Positions 15,821-22,537 of a DNA stretch of 33,256 nt are shown here, piece by piece. Each line of letters starts with the position of its first letter. The first letter of the stretch is position 1. Origin of the DNA: Anaerobacillus alkalilacustris (GTDB lineage: Bacteria > Bacillota > Bacilli > Bacillales > Anaerobacillaceae); the NCBI RefSeq assembly GCF_001866005.1, contig NZ_MLQR01000001.1, positions 114,492-147,747 of the forward strand. Direction: 5' to 3'. The notes beneath the pieces are model-generated. The model saw only the letters and a program-made list of their open reading frames with translations. It searched no databases and was not told the origin of the DNA. Position numbers and translations under genes: made by a program.

Positions 15821-16096
15821 ATGAGAGAGTCAAAAATTGAACAACACTTGGTGAGAGAAGTAAAACGGATCGGTGGGCAAGCGCCTAAGTGGGTGTCACC
15901 CGGCAATCGAGGAGTACCCGACCGAATCGTTATTCTTCCAAATGGCCACACGGTGTATGTCGAGATGAAAGCACCTGGTAAGCCACTATCACCGTTGCAG
16001 CGGAAATGGTTTAAGACTCTTAAACAATTAGGACATAAAGTTTATAAAATAGATTGCAAGGAAGATATAGATAGCTTCATAGCGGAGGTGAAGTAA
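15821..16096 (+). CDS. VRR-NUC domain nuclease
   Basis: The 91-residue protein is a stand-alone VRR-NUC domain of the PD-(D/E)XK group: ESKIEQHLVREVKRIGG, GNRGVPDRIVILPNG with the catalytic Asp, and VYVEMKAPGKPLSPLQRKW with E-x-K. Such phage proteins are structure-specific nucleases, possibly for branched DNA. The ATG follows GGCGGTGAG. The helicase gene starts 2 nt after its stop, a very common phage pair (VRR-NUC plus SNF2). Confidence 0.93.
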   Translation: MRESKIEQHLVREVKRIGGQAPKWVSPGNRGVPDRIVILPNGHTVYVEMKAPGKPLSPLQRKWFKTLKQLGHKVYKIDCKEDIDSFIAEVK

Positions 16097-16098
16097 GG

Positions 16099-17475
16099 TT
16101 GAAGTATAAACCACACCAATATCAAGAATACGCGACACAGAGGATAATTGATACACCCGCTATTGCGCTTCTGTTAGAAATGGGACTTGGTAAAACCGTA
16201 TCTACACTCACAGCTGTAGACCTTTTACTGAATGACTATTTTGAAGCAGGACGAGTGCTAGTGATAGCCCCGCTTCGAGTGGCAGATGACACTTGGGCGA
16301 GAGAAATAGAAAAATGGGACCACCTAAGCCATCTTAGAGTTTCAAAAATATTAGGCAGTGCAGCACAAAGAAGAAAAGCGTTGAAAGATGAGGCGGATAT
16401 ATACGTAATCAATCGTGAAAACGTCGTTTGGCTAGTGACTGAACTCGGTACAAAATGGGATTTTGATACGGTTGTAATCGATGAGCTTTCCAGTTTTAAA
16501 AACCATCAGTCCAAACGCTTTCGAGCATTACGGAGAGTAAGACCGATGATTAAAAGAATAATAGGGCTTACTGGTACCCCAGCACCTAACAGTTTAATAG
16601 ATTTATGGCCACAAATATATTTACTTGACCAAGGACAAAGGTTAGGAAAAACCATAACGGGGTACCGTGATCGGTTCTTTGTACCGGGAGAACGTGACGG
16701 CCATATTGTTTATAAATGGCACCAAAAGAAAGAAGCTGAAGATAGGATTTACGAAGCGATATCCGACATAGCTGTAAGTATGAAAGCAGAAGACTGGCTT
16801 GACCTTCCACCTAGGATTGACCGAACTGTAACAATAAAGCTAAATGACAAAGCGCAGTCTCTTTACAAAAAGTTGGAGAAAGAACTTTTACTTGAATACC
16901 AAGATTCAGACGTTGTTGCTACAACAGCAGCTGTACTTTCAAATAAACTTTTACAGATGGCTTCTGGAGCTGTGTATGACGAGGATCGTGGAGTGAAAGA
17001 GATCCATGAAGCTAAACTTGATTCACTTGAGGACACCATTGAAGCAGCAAATGGAAAACCTGTGATGGTGTTCTATAACTTTAAGCACTCCTTACAAAGA
17101 ATTCAGAACCGTTTTCCAGAAGCAAGGATATTGCGAAAAGGAAAAGACGGTAACGAGGATATTCGAGCTTGGAACAATAACGAAATCCCTTTGCTACTAC
17201 TCCATCCGAAAAGTGCCGGACATGGATTAAATCTTCAAGAATCTAACTGTCAAACCGTTGTATGGTATGACCAAATTTGGAGCCTAGAAGAGGACCAACA
17301 GGCTAATGCGAGGGTACACAGACAGGGACAAAGGCAAAGCATTGTTGTGTTACGGTTAGTAGCAGAAGGAACGATGGACGAGGAAGCTGTTGCGGCTTTA
17401 GACAGGAAAGCTGATGGCCAAGAAGCACTTATGCAGGCTGTAAAAGCGAGAATTGAAAGAATTAAAGATGAATAG
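16099..17475 (+). CDS. SNF2-type DEAD/DEAH-box helicase
   Basis: The 458-residue protein has motif I LLEMGLGKTVSTL (about 26), motif II VVIDELSSFKN (DELS, about 125), motif III GLTGTPAPNSLIDLWP, and motif VI QANARVHRQGQ (about 403), the order of SNF2-like translocases. It starts at TTG 16099 after GGAGGTG. It is coupled to the VRR-NUC gene, and the pair likely process branched DNA during replication or recombination. Confidence 0.94.
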   Translation: MKYKPHQYQEYATQRIIDTPAIALLLEMGLGKTVSTLTAVDLLLNDYFEAGRVLVIAPLRVADDTWAREIEKWDHLSHLRVSKILGSAAQRRKALKDEADIYVINRENVVWLVTELGTKWDFDTVVIDELSSFKNHQSKRFRALRRVRPMIKRIIGLTGTPAPNSLIDLWPQIYLLDQGQRLGKTITGYRDRFFVPGERDGHIVYKWHQKKEAEDRIYEAISDIAVSMKAEDWLDLPPRIDRTVTIKLNDKAQSLYKKLEKELLLEYQDSDVVATTAAVLSNKLLQMASGAVYDEDRGVKEIHEAKLDSLEDTIEAANGKPVMVFYNFKHSLQRIQNRFPEARILRKGKDGNEDIRAWNNNEIPLLLLHPKSAGHGLNLQESNCQTVVWYDQIWSLEEDQQANARVHRQGQRQSIVVLRLVAEGTMDEEAVAALDRKADGQEALMQAVKARIERIKDE

Positions 17476-17488
17476 AGGTGAGTGCGTC

Positions 17489-18022
17489 ATGCTAAAGTTA
17501 AGCCCAAAGGACTTAGAGGTCATTACAGAAGTAGCCGTAAGAACAGCGCTTGAACACCTGGAGCAACAAAAAAAGGAACAAGAGAAAAGGAAGTATGACC
17601 GAAGGTTGAGAAACATTAAATTATTACTGAGAAATTACCGTTCTTTCGTAAAGCATTGTGAAGATGTTGAACAAGATATCGCAATTCTTGATGAGAAGTT
17701 AGAACTGGACGATATCGATACAGATGAATTTGCGATTAAGAGTATAAAAAGGTCTAAAGAACATACCTTGACCATGGTTAAATACATGAACAAAATGCTT
17801 GAAGTGTATAAATTTATGTGTGAAAAATCAAATAATACAGAAGAGAATAGACGGTATGAAATAGTGTATGACATGTACGTCTCTAAAGAAAAATTCACTG
17901 CAAAAGAAGTTGCGGAAAGGCACTTTCTGCATTTAAGAACCGTTTATAAAGACATCGATAAAGCTTGCGAAACCTTGGCGGTGTTGATGTTTGGGGTAGA
18001 CGGGTTGCAATTACACACATAG
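17489..18022 (+). CDS. ArpU-like late transcription regulator
   Basis: The 177-residue protein has a charged coiled coil in the first half (LEHLEQQKKEQEKRKYDRRL) and a C-terminal helix-turn-helix (EKFTAKEVAERHFLHLRTVYKDIDKACE) that resembles sigma region 4. Length, location and pattern fit the ArpU family, which activates late operons of Gram-positive phages. I chose the ATG at 17489, 6 nt after AGAGGTGAG; an upstream in-frame ATG at 17468 lacks a site. The gene-free region with the presumed late promoter begins directly after it. Confidence 0.8.
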   Translation: MLKLSPKDLEVITEVAVRTALEHLEQQKKEQEKRKYDRRLRNIKLLLRNYRSFVKHCEDVEQDIAILDEKLELDDIDTDEFAIKSIKRSKEHTLTMVKYMNKMLEVYKFMCEKSNNTEENRRYEIVYDMYVSKEKFTAKEVAERHFLHLRTVYKDIDKACETLAVLMFGVDGLQLHT

Positions 18023-18030
18023 CAAAAGTA

Positions 18031-18078
18031 GGGCACTTCACAGGGCACTTTGACCGTGTTACTATGATAGTGTGAAAT
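18031..18078 (+). promoter_or_regulatory. Candidate late promoter with GGGCACTT repeats
   Basis: GGGCACTT is repeated at 18031 and 18043, 12 bp apart. The second copy ends on the -35-like TTGACC (18050-18055). A dyad ACTAT-G-ATAGT (18061-18071) lies in the spacer and TGAAAT (18073-18078) is a weak -10 box at 17 nt. A poor -10 with upstream repeats is expected of an activator-dependent promoter. The ArpU-like gene lies directly upstream. Confidence 0.55.
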
Positions 18079-18110
18079 AATTGTACGTAACCACATAATC
18101 TTTTTTAAAA

Positions 18111-18165
18111 GCACTCTCTGGAACGTGTTAGTGGACAAGCACTAACTCTATGAGGGTGTTTTTTA
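18111..18165 (+). terminator. Two-part terminator just after the late promoter
   Basis: CACTCTC pairs with GAGGGTG, enclosing a perfect GTTAGTG/CACTAAC helix with loop GACAAG, and six T follow. A transcript from the candidate promoter would stop after about 80 nt unless antiterminated. Confidence 0.75.
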
Positions 18166-18189
18166 TTGCCGTTTTAAAGTTTTTGGGGG

Positions 18190-18430
18190 TGCTTCTGAAT
18201 ATAGGGGAAGTCAAGTGCATGAAGAGGCTGGCGAGAGATGCACATAGTCTATTTTAGTTACGGCTTTGTAATACGCGGTACGAAGCTAAATCCTAGGTAG
18301 TAAATAAGATAGGCGAAAACCCGTAAGGCGAGTTGTGGTCGAACCTTACAATAAAAAACGCTGCTGTCATACCACAATATGACACAACCAGCTGGACCAA
18401 GCGAAGGGTTAGAAGGTCCGGCTTTTTTTT
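18190..18430 (+). ncRNA. Probable structured non-coding RNA ending in a terminator
   Basis: No gene fits here, yet the segment is packed with helices: GTGCAT/ATGCAC around 18215-18245, GCTTTGTA/TACGAAGC with an 8-nt loop around 18263-18286 (extended by TTTA/TAAA), and GTCATA-CCACAA-TATGAC (18366-18383). The loop CCACAA of the last can also pair with TTGTGG at 18333-18338, as in a pseudoknot. The segment ends with a strong terminator. I do not recognise a known RNA family. Confidence 0.5.
18390..18430 (+). terminator. Strong intrinsic terminator
   Basis: AGCTGGACC pairs with GGTCCGGCT (9 bp, one G-U) around a 16-nt loop, followed by eight T. Confidence 0.88.
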
Positions 18431-18555
18431 ATACACACAGGAGGCGTCCATCACTTAAATTCATAGACTGTATCTCGTGATGGTTTCTCTTGGTTGGTCC
18501 CTAGTTCTGATTTGCGCCGATTTCTTCCGAGTGATGGGCGTTTTTCTGTGTGTAT
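18431..18555 (+). repeat. Long inverted repeat with two alternative pairings
   Basis: ATACACACAG (18431-18440) is inverted as CTGTGTGTAT (18546-18555), and CGTCCATCAC (18445-18454) pairs with GTGATGGGCG (18531-18540). TTTTT follows the inner stem directly. A second GTGATGG at 18477-18483 can also pair with CCATCAC, giving a shorter, competing hairpin. This is the geometry of an attenuator or packaging-site fold. Confidence 0.6.
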
Positions 18556-18569
18556 ATTTATATTTTCAT

Positions 18570-18621
18570 GCCTACTACGTGTAAGTGGTACACAGATTGA
18601 GGTTCGAACCCTCTAGCAGGC
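18570..18621 (+). ncRNA. tRNA-like 52-nt fold lacking an anticodon arm
   Basis: GCCTACT and AGCAGGC form a 7-bp acceptor stem with one mismatch. GTGT/ACAC with loop AAGTGGT is a D arm that keeps the GG pair. GAGG-TTCGAAC-CCTC is a textbook T arm. Only 4 nt separate the D and T arms, so the anticodon arm is missing. No CCA follows the acceptor stem. It could be a decayed tRNA, or a tRNA mimic read by tRNA-binding enzymes. It lies 35 nt before the next gene. Confidence 0.55.
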
Positions 18622-18656
18622 TTTACCTAAAAAACTTTAGAGGAGGTGGCGCTTAA

Positions 18657-19781
18657 ATGGATTACTGGATAAGAATTGCAGAAGAAAATGGAATAACACG
18701 TAAGCAATTTATGAGCAGGATTAAAGAACAAGGATGGTCTCCAGAAAAAGCGGCCACCACTCCCATTGAAATACATAAACCGTTTAAACAATCTGAACAA
18801 AATCAACACTGGATTGAGTTAGCAAACAAAAATGGAATTAACTATAAGAATTTCTTTCAAAGAGTCCAACGGGGTTGGGATCCTGAGAGAGCTGCAACAG
18901 AACCTGTCAGAAAACCAAAGCCAAAGAGTATTACGAAGTGGTATCCGGTAGCTGAGAAGAACGGGATTAGCCGAAGTATTTTTCTAGAAAGAATTCGTAG
19001 CTATCATTGGTCACCTGAAAAGGCTGCTACTACTCCTTTGAGAAGACAAAGTGACGAGTATAGGCATTGGTGTAAGATAGCTAGAAAGAACGGGCTATCC
19101 GCTAAAGGTTTTTGGTGGCGTGTAAATGAAAAATTTATGTCTTTAGAAGAAGCGGCCACAACGCCAGTAACCCCTAATGAAGAGTGCGTTAAACGGGCTA
19201 AAGAAGAAAGCTTAGCCTTAATCGAGGTTACAAATGAACTAGCCTTAAAAAACCCCAATAACCCTAAGTATTTGTTTAGAATTACACCGCACCACCGAGA
19301 AATAGCAAGGGAAAATGGAATTCCAGATACCGCATTAGAAGCGAGGGTTTACAAACATGGATGGACTGTTCAAGAGGCAATAACAAAACCAGTTAGAAAA
19401 AATGACTTAGAACAACTTGATGGGTACAAAGAGTATCTCGCATTAGCTAAAAAGAATAACATTCACCCACAAACTTTTAAACACAGGGTTGAAATAGGGT
19501 TTAGTATGGAAGAGGCTGCAACGATCCCAACAAATGAACTTCGTAAAAAACGTGATGACCAAGAGTGGATTGAGTTAGCTTTAAAAAATGGCATTAAGTA
19601 TACAACTTACATCCAAAGAACCAATCTACTTGGATGGACACCTGAACAGGCTGCGACTACACCGCCGTTAGCACCTGGACAACATCTGAACGAAGAGAAA
19701 AAGCAAGCTGCAGTAGAAGGCTTTAATCGATTTATGGGTAAAAAAGAGAGTGGGGGTGAAAGAGATGCCCAAGCAGAATAA
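18657..19781 (+). CDS. Seven-repeat modular DNA-binding-like protein
   Basis: The 374-residue protein consists of seven copies of a 34-35-residue unit with the pattern W-x3-A-x2-NGI-x5-F-x2-R-x4-GW-x2-E-x-AATTP. They lie at about residues 2-36, 50-83, 93-127, 136-170, 211-245, 258-291 and 302-336. Each resembles the small helix-turn-helix modules attached to phage homing nucleases (EEAxTTP type), but here there is no nuclease domain. The protein could wrap DNA with several small heads. It begins after AGAGGAGGTGG, directly downstream of the structured late region, and overlaps the sigma factor gene. Function not known; DNA binding at the late or packaging region is inferred. Confidence 0.75.
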   Translation: MDYWIRIAEENGITRKQFMSRIKEQGWSPEKAATTPIEIHKPFKQSEQNQHWIELANKNGINYKNFFQRVQRGWDPERAATEPVRKPKPKSITKWYPVAEKNGISRSIFLERIRSYHWSPEKAATTPLRRQSDEYRHWCKIARKNGLSAKGFWWRVNEKFMSLEEAATTPVTPNEECVKRAKEESLALIEVTNELALKNPNNPKYLFRITPHHREIARENGIPDTALEARVYKHGWTVQEAITKPVRKNDLEQLDGYKEYLALAKKNNIHPQTFKHRVEIGFSMEEAATIPTNELRKKRDDQEWIELALKNGIKYTTYIQRTNLLGWTPEQAATTPPLAPGQHLNEEKKQAAVEGFNRFMGKKESGGERDAQAE

Positions 19782-20649
19782 ATCTTTCATGCCTTTATCT
19801 GAAGATGAAAAAACAGAATTAGTAACCAAATACGAATTTGTTGTAAATTATTACGCCTATAGATATCGGTATTTAGACCTCGATATAGATGACGTCAAAG
19901 GTTGGGGGTATTTAGGATTAGTCCATGCCATAAATAAATACGAGTTGAATCGTGAAGAGGACTTCAAGGGTCTAGCTTTTTATCACGTAAAAACAGAAAT
20001 TTATCGCGTTTATTTTAAAAAAGGTGCTAATAGATCTAAGAAGACGACTAGCTTGAATAGTGAACTCTTTGATAATGGAGAAGGTAGTATTGAAAATACT
20101 TTAGCGGATGAAGACAGCCTACTTTATTTTGAAATTAAACAAATTGCAGAAGAAGCATTATTCGAAGAGTCCAATCTTTTGAAAAAAATAAATATGGATT
20201 ATTTATTTACTGCAAAAGAACTGGGTGACTTATCGAAAGAATATAAAATTCAAGAGGCAAAGCTTAAAAGAATATTGCGTAGAGGACAAGGGTTAATTAA
20301 ATCCCACTTATACCAAAACGAAATCATCGTCGATTATGCTTCAAAGCCTACAGAGGAACGAAAAAAGAAGGAAAAAATCATCAATCATAAGGAAATACCG
20401 ATAAAGGACTTCGGTAAGATACGTTATTTATCCCGGCACTATTCCAATGTATTGCAGGAAAATGATATCGCTATTTTATTAAATACGAGTGCCTATATGG
20501 TTCAACAACTACTGGACTATCCAACGTACACGTATCTTACATCAAAACCTGACAGTAGCATTAAGGAAAAGGCAATGAGGTATATCAAAAAGAAATACCC
20601 AGAAACGATACCGAGTGAAGTAACTTGCTATAAAGAGGTATATGCGTAA
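19765..20649 (+). CDS. Phage RNA polymerase sigma factor (sigma-70 family)
   Basis: The first 100 residues hold a sigma-70 region 2: VVNYYAYRYRYLDLDIDDV, GWGYLGLVHAINKYE and FYHVKTEIYRVYFKK. A region-4-like helical part follows (FTAKELGDLSKEYKIQEAKL), then a 90-residue extension not seen in common sigma factors. It would redirect the host polymerase to phage promoters. The ATG at 19765 follows GGGGGTGA and overlaps the repeat-protein gene by 17 nt, so the two are coupled. It lies just before the packaging genes. Confidence 0.85.
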   Translation: MPKQNKSFMPLSEDEKTELVTKYEFVVNYYAYRYRYLDLDIDDVKGWGYLGLVHAINKYELNREEDFKGLAFYHVKTEIYRVYFKKGANRSKKTTSLNSELFDNGEGSIENTLADEDSLLYFEIKQIAEEALFEESNLLKKINMDYLFTAKELGDLSKEYKIQEAKLKRILRRGQGLIKSHLYQNEIIVDYASKPTEERKKKEKIINHKEIPIKDFGKIRYLSRHYSNVLQENDIAILLNTSAYMVQQLLDYPTYTYLTSKPDSSIKEKAMRYIKKKYPETIPSEVTCYKEVYA

Positions 20650-20675
20650 CAAATAAAATCGAAGGGTTGGTAAAA

Positions 20676-21068
20676 ATGAAAAAGAAATTCGTAATAATTC
20701 TTGTAAGTATTATGGCGATTATTTTGGTGGGATGTACGGAAGCGGATACCGTGTCACATAACCTTTCAAAATCTGCTGATTCATTTGAGATACAGAGAAG
20801 AGTGGTCTTTTTTAACGGTATAACCGACAAATATCTCCTTACCATTGAAGGCCTATGTTCAATCGGGAATAACGATAAAGAAGGTAGGTTGAGCGTAACT
20901 TGTAAAGTGGGCGATGATTCATACAAGAAACATTATCTCGGATTAAGTGACAATGTTAGTTTTTTCGTAGAACAAACCGATGCATCATATGCAGACCCAT
21001 TCCATTACCGTGTGTTGTTCCGACCGGAATCTATCATTCCTGATATAGATTTGCAGACAAGCAAGTAG
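20676..21068 (+). CDS. Phage beta-sandwich lipoprotein
   Basis: The N-terminus is a lipoprotein signal: MKKK, a hydrophobic run and the lipobox LVGC near residue 20. The mature part is beta-rich (RVVFFNGITDKYLLTIEG, RLSVTCKVGDD, KKHYLGLSDNVSFFVEQ, HYRVLFRPESIIPDIDL), which matches a conserved small lipoprotein of Gram-positive phages. It should be anchored on the outer face of the membrane; superinfection exclusion is possible but unproven. The ATG at 20676 follows GAAGGG. A terminator follows. Confidence 0.82.
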   Translation: MKKKFVIILVSIMAIILVGCTEADTVSHNLSKSADSFEIQRRVVFFNGITDKYLLTIEGLCSIGNNDKEGRLSVTCKVGDDSYKKHYLGLSDNVSFFVEQTDASYADPFHYRVLFRPESIIPDIDLQTSK

Positions 21069-21106
21069 AGAATGTCGCAGAACGATTAGAATATGAACGC
21101 GTATAG

Positions 21107-21137
21107 ACAGCTGGAATACCAGGTGTTCTTTTTTATT
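21107..21137 (+). terminator. Intrinsic terminator after the lipoprotein gene
   Basis: ACAGCTGG pairs with CCAGGTGT (one G-G mismatch) around AATA, followed by TCTTTTTTATTTTT. Confidence 0.7.
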
Positions 21138-21158
21138 TTTATGGGAGAAGGTGATTCT

Positions 21159-21344
21159 ATGAAACTATCTGATCATCTTAGCAACGAACAACGAGACCAG
21201 ATGAACTCTATGAGAAAAAGTAAGCCAAAACCCCAGCAACCTAAACCCAAAAAGAAGAAAGAAAAAGTAAATTGGGCGGATCTAATGGGGATGAATCGCG
21301 ATAGGTTTTGCCGGGGTAAAGGCGGAGCCATGAGGAGGAAGTAA
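21159..21344 (+). CDS. Small basic phage protein (61 aa)
   Basis: The ATG at 21159 follows GAAGGTGAT. The protein has an acidic start (KLSDHLSNEQRDQ), a Lys/Pro linker (KPKPQQPKPKKKKEK) and a conserved-looking end (VNWADLMGMNRDRFCRGKGG, then AMRRK). I recognise it as a small protein often placed just before the HNH or terminase genes of Gram-positive phages. Its function is unknown; it may bind DNA or the packaging complex. The next gene starts right at its stop. Confidence 0.7.
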   Translation: MKLSDHLSNEQRDQMNSMRKSKPKPQQPKPKKKKEKVNWADLMGMNRDRFCRGKGGAMRRK

Positions 21345-22094
21345 GTGGGGACCAAAGTGAAAGTTGTGTGGGGGCCACCTCTTAGCGGTAAGACGACCTT
21401 TGTCAAAAAGCATAGGAAAGATAATGACCTGACTTTTGATTTTGACGACATCATGGCCTGTCTTACTGGACTACCTTATCAAACGGCTAACTTAAATCTT
21501 GTTGCTTACGTCGTAGACATTCGCAATCTAATTTTAGTTAGGTTACAAACTGAAACTAAAATAGATACAGCTTACATCATAACAACCTTCGTAACAGACG
21601 AATTAAAGAATTTGTTAAGATGCGCTGATGTTGAGTATGTGAAGATAGATACACCTAAAGAAGAATGTTTGAGGCGATTAGAGGAAAGCAATCGAACGGA
21701 TAAAGAAAAGGTCTTTAAGGTAATTGACGATTGGTACAGAAAAGATGTAAGGAAACCACAGGGGAGCTTTAAGAGGAAAGGACCCTACGAAGGTAAGAAG
21801 GTTAATAAGTTCTACACCTCAACGAAATGGAGAAGCAAACGAATCGCAATCTTGAAGAGAGACGAGTATCAATGCAGAGAGTGTAGAAGGTATGGTAAAG
21901 CTACACAGGCTGATATGGTTCACCATGTGTATCCAATGGAGACACATCCGAAGCTTGCATTCAATAACGATAATCTTATTAGTTTATGTAATAGATGTCA
22001 TGAGAAAATGCATAATCGATTTGATAGAGGGTTTACGGATAAAGGTAAAGAGTGGATGGATAGATTAGCAGATAAGTTAATCCCCCCTACCTAA
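21345..22094 (+). CDS. P-loop kinase-like domain fused to HNH endonuclease
   Basis: Residues 1-135 form a P-loop NTPase (VKVVWGPPLSGKTTFVKKH Walker A, TFDFDDI, a YIITTFV strand and DTPKEECLRRLEES), like the small kinases that act on nucleotides or polynucleotide ends. Residues 145-249 are an HNH nuclease: YQCRECRRYGKAT, MVHHVYPME, NDNLISLCNRCHEKMHN, with the zinc cysteines and the HH pair. In HK97-type cos phages the HNH protein works with terminase to cut cos. The fusion suggests end cutting and end processing in one protein. GTG start behind GAGGAGG. Confidence 0.88.
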   Translation: MGTKVKVVWGPPLSGKTTFVKKHRKDNDLTFDFDDIMACLTGLPYQTANLNLVAYVVDIRNLILVRLQTETKIDTAYIITTFVTDELKNLLRCADVEYVKIDTPKEECLRRLEESNRTDKEKVFKVIDDWYRKDVRKPQGSFKRKGPYEGKKVNKFYTSTKWRSKRIAILKRDEYQCRECRRYGKATQADMVHHVYPMETHPKLAFNNDNLISLCNRCHEKMHNRFDRGFTDKGKEWMDRLADKLIPPT

Positions 22095-22186
22095 GATTTA
22101 AAAATATAAACCCTAAGAACCGTTGGAGTTGGAATTTTTTGTGACTCCGAGTACGTCGAAAATATTTTTTTTAGGAGGTGGAGGCG

Positions 22187-22537
22187 GTGGCAAAAGTCCC
22201 ATCTAAGGAAACAATCAAACGTCGAACGATTGCGGACATGAAAGAACTCGGTACGCATAAAACTCAGTATAATCGCATGATTGACATATATTCTGAATTG
22301 GTTCACCAATATTTTAGGCTGAATTATGAGTTTGAAGAAGGCGGCTATCAATACGAATCTTTTACGGCTGCAGGCGGTGCAAAAAAATCACCGATTGTTG
22401 CAACCCTAGAGACGTTAAGAAAGGACATTTTGGCATACTCCGACCGCCTTTGCCTGAACCCTAAATCATTTGAGACGGTTACCATAGAGACTGAACAAAA
22501 ATCTAAACTCGCAGGGATGTTGAGCAAATTAGAATGA
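22187..22537 (+). CDS. terS: Terminase small subunit (P27 family)
   Basis: The 116-residue protein recognises phage DNA for packaging. It shows the P27-type pattern: basic N-terminus ([19 protein letters not shown]), a helical core with [14 protein letters not shown], then [18 protein letters not shown]. The GTG at 22187 follows AGGAGG by 8 nt; two earlier in-frame codons lie within the site. Its TGA overlaps the TerL ATG. The 90-nt gap upstream carries GGAGT/ACTCC inverted halves (about 22131-22148) and could hold a cos element, but I see no clear cos. Confidence 0.85.
   Translation: MAKVPSKETIKRRTIADMKELGTHKTQYNRMIDIYSELVHQYFRLNYEFEEGGYQYESFTAAGGAKKSPIVATLETLRKDILAYSDRLCLNPKSFETVTIETEQKSKLAGMLSKLE

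Noticed and set aside
18431..18621. T-box riboswitch next to a tRNA-like element
   Set aside because: The T-box consensus and specifier loop are not present, and the following gene is not an amino-acid or tRNA synthetase gene.
18570..18621. Complete tRNA gene
   Set aside because: Only 4 nt separate the D and T arms, so there is no anticodon arm and no decoding function is possible.
22095..22172. cos site before TerS
   Set aside because: Only short inverted halves (GGAGT/ACTCC) are visible; no paired nick-site repeats can be supported from one sequence.
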